Positions 1 to 8,514 of a stretch of 12,487 nt of DNA are shown one piece after another. The translations under genes were made by a program, and so were the position numbers. The DNA is taken from NCBI GenBank assembly GCA_004552615.1, contig SFNZ01000059.1, positions 1 through 12,487 on the forward strand, in the 5' to 3' direction. The notes below the pieces were generated by a model. The model searched no databases and had not been told where the DNA came from. It saw nothing but the letters and a program-made list of their open reading frames with translations. Positions within the stretch are counted from its first letter, which is position 1. Each line of letters begins with the position of its first letter. Source of the DNA: Bacteroidales bacterium (GTDB lineage: Bacteria; Bacteroidota; Bacteroidia; Bacteroidales; UBA932).

Positions 1-381
1 CACGGTGGAAGCCTCATCGGCCATGACTCCCCTCTGGTATAGAGCTGTCAGTGAAGCGACTATGCCGGGTCTAAGGTATCCGTGCTCCCCGTAGTTCAGG
101 TTTTCCGCATCCCTGATCACGGACTGTGCCACCTCGTCGGAGAACCGGTAATAAGGGACAACGCTCGAACCTGCCGCATCCCTCTCGGACTGGAGCTGCT
201 CCGATGTCTTGAGTATCGGAAAGTCAATCTGGGAAATAAGCGTCTCGTATGCCCAAGGAGAGCCTTTTTTGTAATCATAATTGAATTTCCCCGTACGCGG
301 CATCAACGCCACGAGCAGGAGAAAGAGAACAAAAAGCGAAAGATAGATTTTCGGTTCTCGCGGAATCCCTGATTTAGCCAT
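1..381 (-). CDS. PgpH-type 7TM-HD phosphohydrolase, N-terminal part
   Basis: This partial gene runs off the left edge in frame; its first 127 codons are present. The ATG at 381-379 opens MAKSGIPREPKIYLSL, followed by a hydrophobic helix at about residues 12-28 (FVLFLLLVALMP), then an outward-facing region beginning FNYDYKKGSPWAYETLI with the DFPI motif at 53-56. A membrane helix followed by this 'G-x-P-W-x-Y-E-T-L' stretch is characteristic of the extracellular domain of 7TM-HD proteins (PgpH family), which in other bacteria carry a C-terminal cytoplasmic HD domain that hydrolyses cyclic di-AMP. The catalytic HD domain and the seven-helix unit would lie beyond base 1, so activity is inferred from family only. 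The gene follows the SDR gene by 31 bases and is probably cotranscribed with it. No Shine-Dalgarno is seen; the leader is AT-rich, as is common in Bacteroidota. Confidence 0.8.
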   Translation of the reverse strand, partial: MAKSGIPREPKIYLSLFVLFLLLVALMPRTGKFNYDYKKGSPWAYETLISQIDFPILKTSEQLQSERDAAGSSVVPYYRFSDEVAQSVIRDAENLNYGEHGYLRPGIVASLTALYQRGVMADEASTV

Positions 382-412
382 GATAAAATATGTTATTTAA
401 ACGAGCGCTGCC

Positions 413-1237
413 TTACTTGTGGAAAGGGCTTCCGGCTTCGCGGGCAATGAAACTGTAGGTCAACTTGTCCGTAAGTCTCGGGAACAGCCTGTGAGCCAGC
501 ACAGTAACCTTGCCGAGTCCGGTCAGTATCATCTCCGCCTTGCGTTTACGGAGTCCCTTTGCAAGATACATTGCACACTCTTCGGCGGACATCAGCTTGC
601 CCTCGTCGAGAGGAGTCTCCCCCTGTGCCGAACCGTCGGCGGTGAGGGCAGCGTTCCTGACATTGGAAGAAGTATATCCCGGAGCGAACACCATCACATG
701 AAGCCCGTCATAAAGATGCTCAATGCGAATCGTGTCGAGGAATCCTCGGATGGCATATTTAGATGACGAATAGCCGGTCCTCGCCGGCAGGGCGGAATAG
801 CCTGCAATCGAGATAACGCCTACTACAGAGCCCTTTGACTCGAGGAGATACGGCAATGCGTACTTGGTGCAGTTCACAGTTCCCCAGAAGTTCACGTCCA
901 TCAGCTTGTGGATGACGCAGAGGTCGAGGTCCTTGAACATCGCACGCATGGATACCCCGGCATTGTTCACCAGAATGTCCACACGGCCGAATTTTGCAAC
1001 GGTCTGCTCCACGAGATTGCGGCAGTCCTGCTCCACAGAAACATCCGTCCTGACACAGAGTACCTTGCCAGAATCGGCATTGACAGAAGGAGCCTCCTTC
1101 TCGAGCACGTCGAGGTGGCGGGCAGCCATAACGACATTGGCCCCGAAGCTCCCGAATAATCTGGCAGAAGCCAACCCGATTCCCGAGCTGGCTCCTGTAA
1201 TGATTATAACCTTATCTTTAAAGAAAGCCTTGTCCAT
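413..1237 (-). CDS. SDR-family reductase, candidate 3-ketosphinganine/3-ketocapnine reductase
   Basis: This 274-residue classical short-chain dehydrogenase has the cofactor motif TGASSGIG at residues 14-21, Arg40 at the end of the second strand (favouring NADPH over NADH), NNAG at 91-94, Asn116, and the catalytic Ser143, Tyr156 and Lys160 (YSSSK). A PGYTS motif follows at 187-191. The C-terminal part after about residue 200 is basic and partly hydrophobic, as in membrane-associated lipid reductases, but I see no clear membrane helix. Its upstream neighbour is an alpha-oxoamine synthase, which makes a 3-keto long-chain base; an NADPH reductase is exactly the next step in sphinganine or capnine synthesis. 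That role is inferred from context, because SDR substrates cannot be read from motifs. The start ATG at 1237-1235 lies 17 bases after a foldback element. Other SDR substrates remain possible. Confidence 0.85.
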   Translation of the reverse strand: MDKAFFKDKVIIITGASSGIGLASARLFGSFGANVVMAARHLDVLEKEAPSVNADSGKVLCVRTDVSVEQDCRNLVEQTVAKFGRVDILVNNAGVSMRAMFKDLDLCVIHKLMDVNFWGTVNCTKYALPYLLESKGSVVGVISIAGYSALPARTGYSSSKYAIRGFLDTIRIEHLYDGLHVMVFAPGYTSSNVRNAALTADGSAQGETPLDEGKLMSAEECAMYLAKGLRKRKAEMILTGLGKVTVLAHRLFPRLTDKLTYSFIAREAGSPFHK

Positions 1238-1254
1238 AATAATAACTTACGTTT

Positions 1255-1427
1255 CGCAAAGCGAAACAACTGCTTTTGAGGCCTTCAGGCCGAGGGTAAG
1301 TCCCTTTCCCGGGGTCGGGAGCGATTAGCAAAAGTCCAGTGGCCTTTTGCAGCGAGCAGCCCGAAGGGACGGTAGGGATTTAGGAAAAGGGTAGCGTATT
1401 CTGAAAAGCAGCAATTTGCGGCTTGCG
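1255..1427. repeat. Foldback element C (imperfect palindrome, about 173 bp)
   Basis: Nearly the whole gap between the oxoamine synthase and the SDR gene folds on itself about a centre near 1340. Paired parts, outside to inside: cgcaa (1255-1259) with ttgcg (1423-1427); ctgctttt (1270-1277) with aaaagcag (1404-1411); interrupted matches through a taa-tccct stretch and a tcggg stretch; and a central hairpin gcaaaag (1328-1334) with cttttgc (1344-1350) that continues one mismatch further to a ten-pair stem. The left arm also holds a local hairpin, gtttcgc-aaa-gcgaaac (1251-1267). I see no coding frame and no clear target-site duplication. It may be a dispersed REP/MITE-like repeat or a structured untranslated region that separates expression of the two genes. 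Confidence 0.65.
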
Positions 1428-1458
1428 ATAATTGAATGTATATATGGATAGATTTCTG

Positions 1459-2721
1459 CTATTCAACGGTCATTGCGGCGATGTCATCCCCGTCGTATGC
1501 ACCTGCGTCGAGCTTCGCCTTGATCTCCTTGAAGGCATTGAGCGTGTACTCTACATCCTCCATGGTGTGTGAAGCCGTGCAGACGATACGGAAGATAACC
1601 ATGCCCTTAGGGATGACAGGGTAGATGACCATCGAACAGAAAATGCGGTAGTTCTCACGAAGGTCCTTGGCCATCTTGGTAGCCTGGGCCACACCGCCCT
1701 TGATGTGTACAGGGGTCACGCATGCCTCTGCCTCTCCGATGTCGAATCCCTCCTTGCGGAAACCGTCCTGGATGGCGTGGGTAATCTGCCAGCATTTCTT
1801 CCTGAGTTCGTCTCCCTCCGGTGACATGATGATTTCAAGACGCTTGGTATTTCCGATCACGAGCGGCATAGGCTGTGACTTCGCATACATCTGGGAACGC
1901 ATGTTCGCACGCAGATAATTGATGATCTTGTGAGGACCTGCAACGAAACCGCCGATGGAAGCCATTGACTTGGCGAATGCTCCGATATAGAGGTCAATCT
2001 CGTCCATGCAGCCCAGAGCCTCGGAAGTACCGCGGCCGTGCTCGCCGAGAAGACCGAATCCGTGAGCGTCATCGATCATTATGCGGAAATTGTATTTCTT
2101 CTTGAGAGCTGCAATCTTGTCGAGCTTGCCGAGAGCACCGGTCATTCCGTAAACGCCCTCGGTGATGAGAAGCACTCCGCCTCCGTTGGCATCAGCCTCG
2201 GCACATGCTTTCGCAAGCACCTTCTCGCAGTCTGCAATATTGTTGTGACGATATTTGTATTTGCTTCCGAGATGGAGACGGATACCGTCCAGGAGACATG
2301 CATGGCACTCGGCATCATAAACGATGACATCGTGACGTGACGTGAGGGCGTCAATCGTGGAGACGATTCCCTGGTATCCGAAATTGTAGAGGAATGCATC
2401 CTCCTTCTTCTCGAACTCGGCGAACATCTTCTCGAGCTTCTCGTGGTATCTCGTGTTTCCGGAAAGCATGCGGGCTCCCATAGGATAGGCAAGTCCCCAT
2501 TCAGCGGCTGCTTCAGCATCTGCTTTGCGGACCTCAGGATGGTTGGCGAGGCCGAGATAGTTGTTAAGACTCCAGTTAAGGACAGGTTTCCCGTTGAAGA
2601 TCATGTGCGGCCCGAGCTCCCCTTCGAGGCGCGGGTACATGTAATAACCGTAAGCCTGGTCGAAATACTGGCCGATAGGACCGCCTGAGTCTCTCTCAAT
2701 TCTGTCAAAAATGTCTAACAT
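1459..2721 (-). CDS. Alpha-oxoamine synthase (serine palmitoyltransferase / cysteate acyltransferase-like)
   Basis: This 420-residue PLP enzyme is a fold-type I alpha-oxoamine synthase: it condenses an acyl thioester with an amino acid with loss of CO2. Visible marks are the NNYLGLANHPEV motif near 53-64, His140 (the residue stacking on PLP) in DAECHACLLDG, DDAHGFG at 217-223 with Asp217 and His220, and the PLP lysine Lys251 in GAFAKSMASIGGF. The extended N-terminus with GYYMYPRLEGELGPHM is a subfamily seen widely in Bacteroidota and differs from the classical Bacteroides/Porphyromonas serine palmitoyltransferase, which is shorter (about 395 residues) and starts differently. The amino acid could be serine (sphingolipids), cysteate (sulfonolipids, as in Alistipes) or glycine (2-amino-3-ketobutyrate ligase). 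The reductase downstream favours a lipid role. It lies 60 bases after gyrB and may share its transcript. Confidence 0.88.
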   Translation of the reverse strand: MLDIFDRIERDSGGPIGQYFDQAYGYYMYPRLEGELGPHMIFNGKPVLNWSLNNYLGLANHPEVRKADAEAAAEWGLAYPMGARMLSGNTRYHEKLEKMFAEFEKKEDAFLYNFGYQGIVSTIDALTSRHDVIVYDAECHACLLDGIRLHLGSKYKYRHNNIADCEKVLAKACAEADANGGGVLLITEGVYGMTGALGKLDKIAALKKKYNFRIMIDDAHGFGLLGEHGRGTSEALGCMDEIDLYIGAFAKSMASIGGFVAGPHKIINYLRANMRSQMYAKSQPMPLVIGNTKRLEIIMSPEGDELRKKCWQITHAIQDGFRKEGFDIGEAEACVTPVHIKGGVAQATKMAKDLRENYRIFCSMVIYPVIPKGMVIFRIVCTASHTMEDVEYTLNAFKEIKAKLDAGAYDGDDIAAMTVE

Positions 2722-2781
2722 ATCGTATGAATTTTAATATTGGTCGATTTAATACTAACGTCAATTTCCATCCGGAGCCCG

Positions 2782-4791
2782 CTATGCGTCGATATTTGCA
2801 TAATGTGCGTTTTCCTCGATGAACTGCCTGCGTGGCGGCACATCGTCTCCCATAAGCATGGAGAATGTCCTTTCGGCCTCCGCGGCATTGTCGATGGTGA
2901 TTTTGCGCAGCCTCCTCTTGTCAGGATCCATGGTAGTGTCCCAAAGCTGCTGGTCACTCATCTCACCGAGACCTTTGTAACGCTGCACGGTCACGCCCTT
3001 GTCAGTGCCCTTGCCGAGTTTCTGTATAGCCTCGGCACGCTGCTCGTCTGTCCAGCAATATATCTCCTCCTTGCCCTTCTTCACGAGATAGAGAGGAGGT
3101 GTTGCAAGATAGACATATCCGTTGCGGATAAGGTCGAGCATGTACCTGAAGAAGAATGTGAGAATCAGGGTGGCGATATGGCTTCCGTCGACATCGGCAT
3201 CGGTCATGATGATGACCTTGTGATAACGGAGCTTGCTCAGGTCCATTCTCTTCTCTCCGTTCTCGTCCTCCTGCGCAACAGTCACTCCGAGAGCCGTGTA
3301 AATGTTCCTGATTTCCTCGCTGTCAAATGCCCTGTCCTCGGCAGCCTTCTCGACATTGAGAATCTTTCCCCTGAGCGGAAGGATTGCCTGGATACGCCTG
3401 TCACGACCCTGCTTTGCGGTACCGCCTGCGGAATCTCCCTCGACGAGGAAGAGCTCGCATTTCTCAGGATTGCGCTCGGAGCAGTCTGCAAGCTTGCCCG
3501 GCATTCCGGCACCCGACATCACGGTCTTGCGCTGCACCATCTCACGCGCCTTTCTCGCTGCCGTCCTGGCAGTTGCGGCGAGAATCACCTTCTCGATGAT
3601 AATCTTGGCGAACTTCGGATTCTCCTCAAGATACTGGTCCATGGCGGCTGACGTGGCCTGTGAGACCACTGATGTCACCTCGCTGTTTCCGAGTTTGGTC
3701 TTGGTCTGGCCCTCGAACTGAGGCTCAGCCACCTTCACGGAAACCACAGCGGTGAGACCCTCACGGAAATCCTCCTGGGAGAGTTCAACCTTGACCTTCT
3801 CGAGAAGCTTGTTCTTGTCCGCATAGTTCCTCAGGGACCTGGAAAGACCCATCTTGAAGCCCTGCAGATGTGTACCGCCCTCGATTGTATGGATATTGTT
3901 CACATAGGAGAGAATAGTCTCCTTGTATCCCGTATTGTACTGGAGAGCAATGTCAATCGGAATTATCTTGTCGGCAGTCACGCATACAGGCTCGGGAATG
4001 AGTTCCTCTGCATTTGCATCGAGATACTGGATGAATTCCTTGAGACCTTCCTGTGAATAGAATACCGCAGACTTGTACACCTGGTTGCCAGTAGGGGAAT
4101 AATTGCCGTTCTCGTCGGTCTTGTACTCGTCCACGAGAGTCCTCTTGTCAGTCAGGGTGATATGGATTCCCTTGTTCAGGAACGCGAGTTCGCGCATCCT
4201 GCTTGCGAGGGTGTCATAATCATATACCGTAGTGGTGGTGAAAATCTCCGGGTCCGGATGGAATGTGACAATGGTACCGGTATCATGGCACTCGCCTACG
4301 ACTTCAACGGCCGTGGTCGGCTTGCCCTTGCTGTATTTCTGCTGATGAATCTTACCGTCCCTGTGCACTTCTGCAACAAGGAGGTCTGAAAGCGCATTCA
4401 CGCAGGATACACCGACTCCGTGAAGACCTCCTGAGACCTTGTAGCTGTCCTTGTTGAACTTGCCGCCGGCATGAAGCACCGTGAGGACCACCTCGAGGGC
4501 GGACCTGTGCTCCTTCGGATGCATGTCCACCGGAATGCCTCGGCCGTTGTCCCTGACGCTGATCGAGTTGTCTTCCGTAATCGTGACTTCGATATGGTCG
4601 CAGAAACCGGCCATAGCCTCGTCAATACTATTGTCAACCACCTCATACACAAGGTGATGAAGTCCTCTTACACCTACATCGCCGATGTACATTGAAGGCC
4701 TTTTCCTCACTGCCTCCAGTCCCTCGAGGACCTGGATACTGCCTGCGGAATACTTTTCCTCGGCCTCGCGCATCTTTTCGTTTTCTTCCAT
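2782..4791 (-). CDS. gyrB: DNA gyrase subunit B
   Basis: GyrB provides the ATPase of the A2B2 gyrase that introduces negative supercoils. The 669-residue protein shows the GHKL ATP-binding domain, with the RKRPSMYIGD motif (30-38), Glu50 and Asn54 of EVVDNSIDEA, NGRGIP and the SGGLHGVGVSCVNALS lid region; then the transducer domain; then the TOPRIM domain with EGDSAGG beginning at Glu451, the PLRGKILNVEKA stretch, and DADVDGSH with metal-binding Asp531, Asp533 and Asp535. It ends with the GyrB C-terminal region containing QRYKGLGEM and an MGDDVPPRR-x-FIEENA tail. The length fits the compact form that lacks the roughly 165-residue insertion of E. coli GyrB. The tail and the QRYKGLGEM context fit GyrB better than ParE. 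It is preceded by a 132-base gap with a TATATTTG promoter candidate, so it can probably be transcribed apart from the peptidase gene upstream. Confidence 0.97.
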   Translation of the reverse strand: MEENEKMREAEEKYSAGSIQVLEGLEAVRKRPSMYIGDVGVRGLHHLVYEVVDNSIDEAMAGFCDHIEVTITEDNSISVRDNGRGIPVDMHPKEHRSALEVVLTVLHAGGKFNKDSYKVSGGLHGVGVSCVNALSDLLVAEVHRDGKIHQQKYSKGKPTTAVEVVGECHDTGTIVTFHPDPEIFTTTTVYDYDTLASRMRELAFLNKGIHITLTDKRTLVDEYKTDENGNYSPTGNQVYKSAVFYSQEGLKEFIQYLDANAEELIPEPVCVTADKIIPIDIALQYNTGYKETILSYVNNIHTIEGGTHLQGFKMGLSRSLRNYADKNKLLEKVKVELSQEDFREGLTAVVSVKVAEPQFEGQTKTKLGNSEVTSVVSQATSAAMDQYLEENPKFAKIIIEKVILAATARTAARKAREMVQRKTVMSGAGMPGKLADCSERNPEKCELFLVEGDSAGGTAKQGRDRRIQAILPLRGKILNVEKAAEDRAFDSEEIRNIYTALGVTVAQEDENGEKRMDLSKLRYHKVIIMTDADVDGSHIATLILTFFFRYMLDLIRNGYVYLATPPLYLVKKGKEEIYCWTDEQRAEAIQKLGKGTDKGVTVQRYKGLGEMSDQQLWDTTMDPDKRRLRKITIDNAAEAERTFSMLMGDDVPPRRQFIEENAHYANIDA

Positions 4792-4874
4792 CGATTTATC
4801 TTCGTTTCAATTTGTCAATCCCGGTGCGGAAACAGGCTCTTTGCAGACTTCGTCAGCCGCACCACATAATCGTA

Positions 4875-4882
4875 CAAATATA
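4875..4882 (-). promoter_or_regulatory. Promoter -7 element candidate for gyrB
   Basis: On the minus strand this reads TATATTTG, an exact match to the Bacteroidota -7 consensus TAnnTTTG, placed 83 bases before the gyrB ATG in the 132-base gap after the peptidase stop. The matching -33 TTTG is not clear, so the start site is inferred. Confidence 0.55.
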
Positions 4883-4923
4883 ATCATTTTTCAGGAATTA
4901 TCCGAGGATTGTTCCATGAAAGT

Positions 4924-7071
4924 TCATTTTCCGCAAAGATACTTCAGCCAGAAGGCCCTGTTCTCGTTCAAGAAATGCTGTCCCTGATAGCCACGGTAGC
5001 CATGCATTCCGTCAGGATAAATCATGAACTCGAACTTCTTTCCCTGCTTCTGCATCTCGTCTATGAGCTGGAGGGTATTCTGGAAATGCACATTGTCATC
5101 ACCGGTCCCGTGAGTAATCTTCAGCATCACCGGCTCAACGCCAGGAACAAATTCATTCTCAACAGGATACGACGACACGTGACTGATGACCCTCGAGCCG
5201 GCATAGCCTTCCGGATTGGTCTGCGGAGTCTCCATGAAACGCTCCGTGTAATGGCTGTCGTACAAGCACCAGTCATATACTCCGCCGCCTGCTATACCGT
5301 AATGGAAATAATCCGAAGCAGTGAAGAGCAGCATTGTCGTCATGGTTCCTCCGAACGAGAATCCTTCCACTCCGATCTTGTCAGGCTGAACGTAAGGCAG
5401 GGACTGCAACCATGCCGCCCAGGCCTTGAAATCCTCCACTTCCACTGTATTCAGATGCCTGTAAATCTGGTCCAGGCCTTCACGCCCGTTATGTCCTGCA
5501 GCACGGCAGTCAGCAGTAATCTGTATGATTCCGTTCTCCGACCACCACTGGGAAGAAGCGGACGGATGCATCCAGCGGTCCCTCACCATAGGAGTGTCAG
5601 GGCCTCCGTAAATGTCCACGTGAACAGGATATTTGCGCGAAGGGTCGAAATCTTTCGGATATACTATGCATGCCGGCAGCCTGAGTCCGTCATTTTCAAT
5701 ATAAACGAGCTGCGGGAGGGCATAAGCTGACGGATTGAAATCCGGGCCCGCCATATCCGCCACCTTGTAAGCTGACCTTGCCGGCATTGCCGGATAACGC
5801 CTCGGAGCCCTGCCTTTCGCCAGGGCCTCCTTCCTGTCCGCATCCGCAGCACGTCTCGCCATCCATGCCACGTCGGCCTTGTCCGTCTCATAAATCCATA
5901 TCTGGACAGGGGTTGTGTAATTCGAAAGCGATGCGGCGAAATAGCGGCCGTCCGGGGAGAATTTCACACCGGTCACATTCAGTGACGTATCAGTCAATGC
6001 CTTGATATTTCCTTCAGAATCAGCCTTGTACAGGCACTGGCGCACGGAAGCGTCCCTGCATGCCGTAAAATACACGTCTCCGCGTGCCTCGTCCACCCTC
6101 AGCAGGGAGATTCTCCAGTTAGGCCCGTCCGTGATCCTCCTGAGTGTCTTCCCGTCGTATGACAGGAAATAAATCTGCTGCCAACCCGTCTCGAAACTCC
6201 TTGCCATATAGAGCCCCCGTGACGTGAATATCATCCCGTCAATCCAGTCGAGCCATGTCTTGTACTCCTCATGATATATATGCTTCTTCGAGCCGTCCTC
6301 AGACGACACACTGTACAGGTCCAGGGTATTCTGGATTCTCGGCTCACGCGACACGAAGAATTCCCTGCTGTCCGCTCCCCAGAACGGTGTTCCGAAATAC
6401 TGTTCTCCGTCCTCTTCGAAATCCGCCCAGACAATGCCGCTGCCGTCAACCGGGGCAATGCCGATGCGGACCGGAGGATTTGGCTCCCCAGCCTTCGGAT
6501 ATCTGGTCCTGTTCAGCGAACCATCCTGCCCGAACGGCGAATATATCGGGAACATCGGCACTTCGGAATTGTCGAACCTGTAGAATCCTATTTTCTTCGA
6601 ATCCGGCGACCACCAGAAAGCACGGTACATCGAAGGTCTTCCGAAAATCTCCTCATAATACACCCAGGAAGCATATCCGTTCAATATGAGGTCCGACCCG
6701 TCGGATGTCAGGCGTGTCTCCTCTCCTGTAGCTATATCAATGACATACAGGTCATTGGCCCTCGTAAATGCTAGTTTGGACGAATCCGGGGAGAATGTCA
6801 GGTTCACGGCTCCCTCCGGCTTTATCGGAAATCCTGCGAATTTCTCCGGGGCGGAAACTCCCTGCCTGACCTTCATGGAAGGACAGCGTACGGAAAACGC
6901 CGCATCATCGATGTACGTGCCGTCATAGGAGAAGACCACCTCGTCCGGAGCGGTCCATTTCCAGAAATACGGAACCTTTTCGAATTCCTGCGCAGAAACG
7001 CAGATGGCTGCCAGGACGGCAGCCGCGGAGGACGTCATGAACCTCCTGAATGATATTGATACTCTCATCAT
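4924..7071 (-). CDS. DPPIV-like S9 family serine peptidase, secreted
   Basis: This 715-residue exopeptidase has an N-terminal signal peptide (basic MMRVSISFRRF, then a hydrophobic stretch, ending near CVSAQ at 24-28), an N-terminal beta-propeller (about 30-470) and a C-terminal alpha/beta hydrolase domain. The catalytic triad is Ser572 in GFSFGG, Asp658 in HGTGDDNVHF and His690 in DGMHGYRG. The propeller carries WVYYEE with Glu140-Glu141, the pair that in DPPIV holds the free amino terminus of the substrate; this points to dipeptidyl- or tripeptidyl-peptidase activity, typically after proline, in the periplasm. The open frame continues upstream to 7407 inside the helicase gene, but I chose the ATG at 7071 because it starts a proper signal peptide and overlaps the helicase stop as ATGA, a coupling arrangement. 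ATG at 7068 is an equal alternative. DPPIV versus prolyl tripeptidyl peptidase cannot be decided here. Confidence 0.93.
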   Translation of the reverse strand: MMRVSISFRRFMTSSAAAVLAAICVSAQEFEKVPYFWKWTAPDEVVFSYDGTYIDDAAFSVRCPSMKVRQGVSAPEKFAGFPIKPEGAVNLTFSPDSSKLAFTRANDLYVIDIATGEETRLTSDGSDLILNGYASWVYYEEIFGRPSMYRAFWWSPDSKKIGFYRFDNSEVPMFPIYSPFGQDGSLNRTRYPKAGEPNPPVRIGIAPVDGSGIVWADFEEDGEQYFGTPFWGADSREFFVSREPRIQNTLDLYSVSSEDGSKKHIYHEEYKTWLDWIDGMIFTSRGLYMARSFETGWQQIYFLSYDGKTLRRITDGPNWRISLLRVDEARGDVYFTACRDASVRQCLYKADSEGNIKALTDTSLNVTGVKFSPDGRYFAASLSNYTTPVQIWIYETDKADVAWMARRAADADRKEALAKGRAPRRYPAMPARSAYKVADMAGPDFNPSAYALPQLVYIENDGLRLPACIVYPKDFDPSRKYPVHVDIYGGPDTPMVRDRWMHPSASSQWWSENGIIQITADCRAAGHNGREGLDQIYRHLNTVEVEDFKAWAAWLQSLPYVQPDKIGVEGFSFGGTMTTMLLFTASDYFHYGIAGGGVYDWCLYDSHYTERFMETPQTNPEGYAGSRVISHVSSYPVENEFVPGVEPVMLKITHGTGDDNVHFQNTLQLIDEMQKQGKKFEFMIYPDGMHGYRGYQGQHFLNENRAFWLKYLCGK

Positions 7072-8513
7072 ACGAAATAATTGTCCTTGAAATTCACGAG
7101 ATATACTTTCTCCACAGCCCTGGTCAGGGCAGTATAGAGCCATTTGTAGTCGTCCACCGAGAACTCCTCCTGCCAAAACGGATTGTCGATGAAGACACAT
7201 TTCCATTGTCCTCCCTGGGACTTGTGACAGGTGATGGCATTGGCATATTTCAGCTGGAGGGCATTGAAATAAGGGTCCTCCCTCACGGCCTCGTAACGCT
7301 TCTTCTTGGTGGAAAGATGGGCATAGTCCTCGCTGACTCCCTGATACAGCGCGTTCTGCTGTTCGTAGGTCAGGGAAGCCGACTCGGAAGCAAGAGTATC
7401 GAGGCATACCTTGGCGGTGATTTCCTGCCCGTCATAATCCGGAAAAGACAATTCCGCATCGGCGAAATGCAGTCCGTACCTTTCCTCGAAATGACTGATG
7501 GCCACCAACTTGACCATATCCCCATTGGCTATGTAGTCGAGTTTTTCCACCCCTTCGGTGAACTGGTAGCAATTCTTTACCACCATCAGCTTGTCCCCCC
7601 TTACGAGGCTTTCCTCCTTGTACTGGACAGCCCCGCGTATCCCTGCATTGTACCGGTTCGCCCTCTTGTTCGAACGGCAGAGGACTATCGTCTCGTCATC
7701 CCCGTATCTGTCGTAAGCATCCGAAAGGGCCTCCGTGAGCTCCCCTCCGGAAATTCTGCACACATCCTCGAATCCTTCAGTGGAAAGTTCGAGCATATCC
7801 ACAGGGAAAAGCGTCCCGCCCGACTCGAGGTCCTCGGCAATGGCGGTGCGGAGCAATGTCGCATTGTACAATATCCCGGATTCTCCCTTCTGCCTCACCA
7901 CCGTGGTCAGCGATGAGTGGAAGACGCCGCCGAAACGGTCCATGTACTCCGGAGCCAATGCCGGACTGTATTCATGCCCGACAGGAGGCAGCTGGGCGGA
8001 ATCCCCTATCATCATCAGGCGGCAGCCGGCCCCGTTGCGGACGAACGTCACGAGGTCTTCGAGAAGATTGCCAGTCCCGAATGACGCCGAAGACTGACGG
8101 CCACCGTCGTCAAGGCCTATGAGAGAGACCTCGTCAACTATGAAAAGGGCGTCCTTCAGCTTGTTGGGAGAGAGGGTGAACTGTCCGAATCCGTCAGTCC
8201 CGACCGAACGCTGCCTGTAAATATGTTTATGTATAGTGGAGGCAGGCCTGCCGGAATACAGGGACAGGACCTTGGCAGCCCTTCCTGTCGGTGCGAGAAG
8301 CACGACCGGCACCTTGAATTCGTTCATTGAAGCTATCACGGCCGATACCGCAGTGGTCTTGCCGGTGCCGGCATATCCGTTGACAGTCAATATGTCCCCC
8401 TCATCACCTGTAAGGAAATCGGCCACATCCCTGAAAAGGGAGTCCTGACAGGAGGTTGGCTCGTACCTGAAATGGCTCCTGAAGCTGCCGTACAAGAAAT
8501 CCGAACGTCCCAT
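7068..8513 (-). CDS. RecD/Dda-like superfamily 1B DNA helicase
   Basis: This 481-residue ATPase has the ordered motifs of an SF1B 5'-3' helicase: Walker A GYAGTGKTT (46-54), motif Ia LLAPTGRAAKVLS (72-84), Walker B IVDEVS (125-130), motif III MIGDSAQLPPVG (168-179), VVRQ (205-208), and near the end CHKSQGGQW (429-437) and YTALTRA (460-466) of the UvrD-like C-terminal domain. It is much shorter than RecD or RecD2 and lacks their long N-terminal extensions, so it resembles the Dda/Pif1-like stand-alone helicases common in Bacteroidota. The expected role is unwinding in repair or replication restart; no RecB or RecC is nearby. The start ATG sits one base after the trkH stop with AGAGGTGAT just before it, a usable Shine-Dalgarno that lies inside the end of trkH. 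Its own stop overlaps the peptidase start. Confidence 0.92.
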   Translation of the reverse strand: MGRSDFLYGSFRSHFRYEPTSCQDSLFRDVADFLTGDEGDILTVNGYAGTGKTTAVSAVIASMNEFKVPVVLLAPTGRAAKVLSLYSGRPASTIHKHIYRQRSVGTDGFGQFTLSPNKLKDALFIVDEVSLIGLDDGGRQSSASFGTGNLLEDLVTFVRNGAGCRLMMIGDSAQLPPVGHEYSPALAPEYMDRFGGVFHSSLTTVVRQKGESGILYNATLLRTAIAEDLESGGTLFPVDMLELSTEGFEDVCRISGGELTEALSDAYDRYGDDETIVLCRSNKRANRYNAGIRGAVQYKEESLVRGDKLMVVKNCYQFTEGVEKLDYIANGDMVKLVAISHFEERYGLHFADAELSFPDYDGQEITAKVCLDTLASESASLTYEQQNALYQGVSEDYAHLSTKKKRYEAVREDPYFNALQLKYANAITCHKSQGGQWKCVFIDNPFWQEEFSVDDYKWLYTALTRAVEKVYLVNFKDNYFV

Positions 8514-8514
8514 A

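Noticed and set aside
82..372. 96-codon open frame on the plus strand at the left edge
   Set aside because: The minus strand here encodes a clear PgpH-type N-terminus with membrane helix and family motif; the plus frame is its shadow.
1255..1427. CRISPR array or tRNA-like structure in the intergenic repeats
   Set aside because: There are no regularly spaced direct repeats and no cloverleaf; the structure is a single symmetric palindrome.
2740..3651. 303-codon open frame on the plus strand across gyrB
   Set aside because: It is antisense to well-recognised GyrB motifs and its translation resembles no known protein layout.
4909..5730. 273-codon open frame on the plus strand
   Set aside because: It is antisense to the catalytic domain of the DPPIV-like peptidase, with no recognisable motifs.
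7072..7407. N-terminal extension of the peptidase frame to 827 residues
   Set aside because: The extension lies wholly inside the helicase gene in another frame, and a standard signal peptide starts at the ATG at 7071.
7050..7916. 288-codon open frame on the plus strand
   Set aside because: It is antisense to the helicase C-terminal half, whose motifs are intact.
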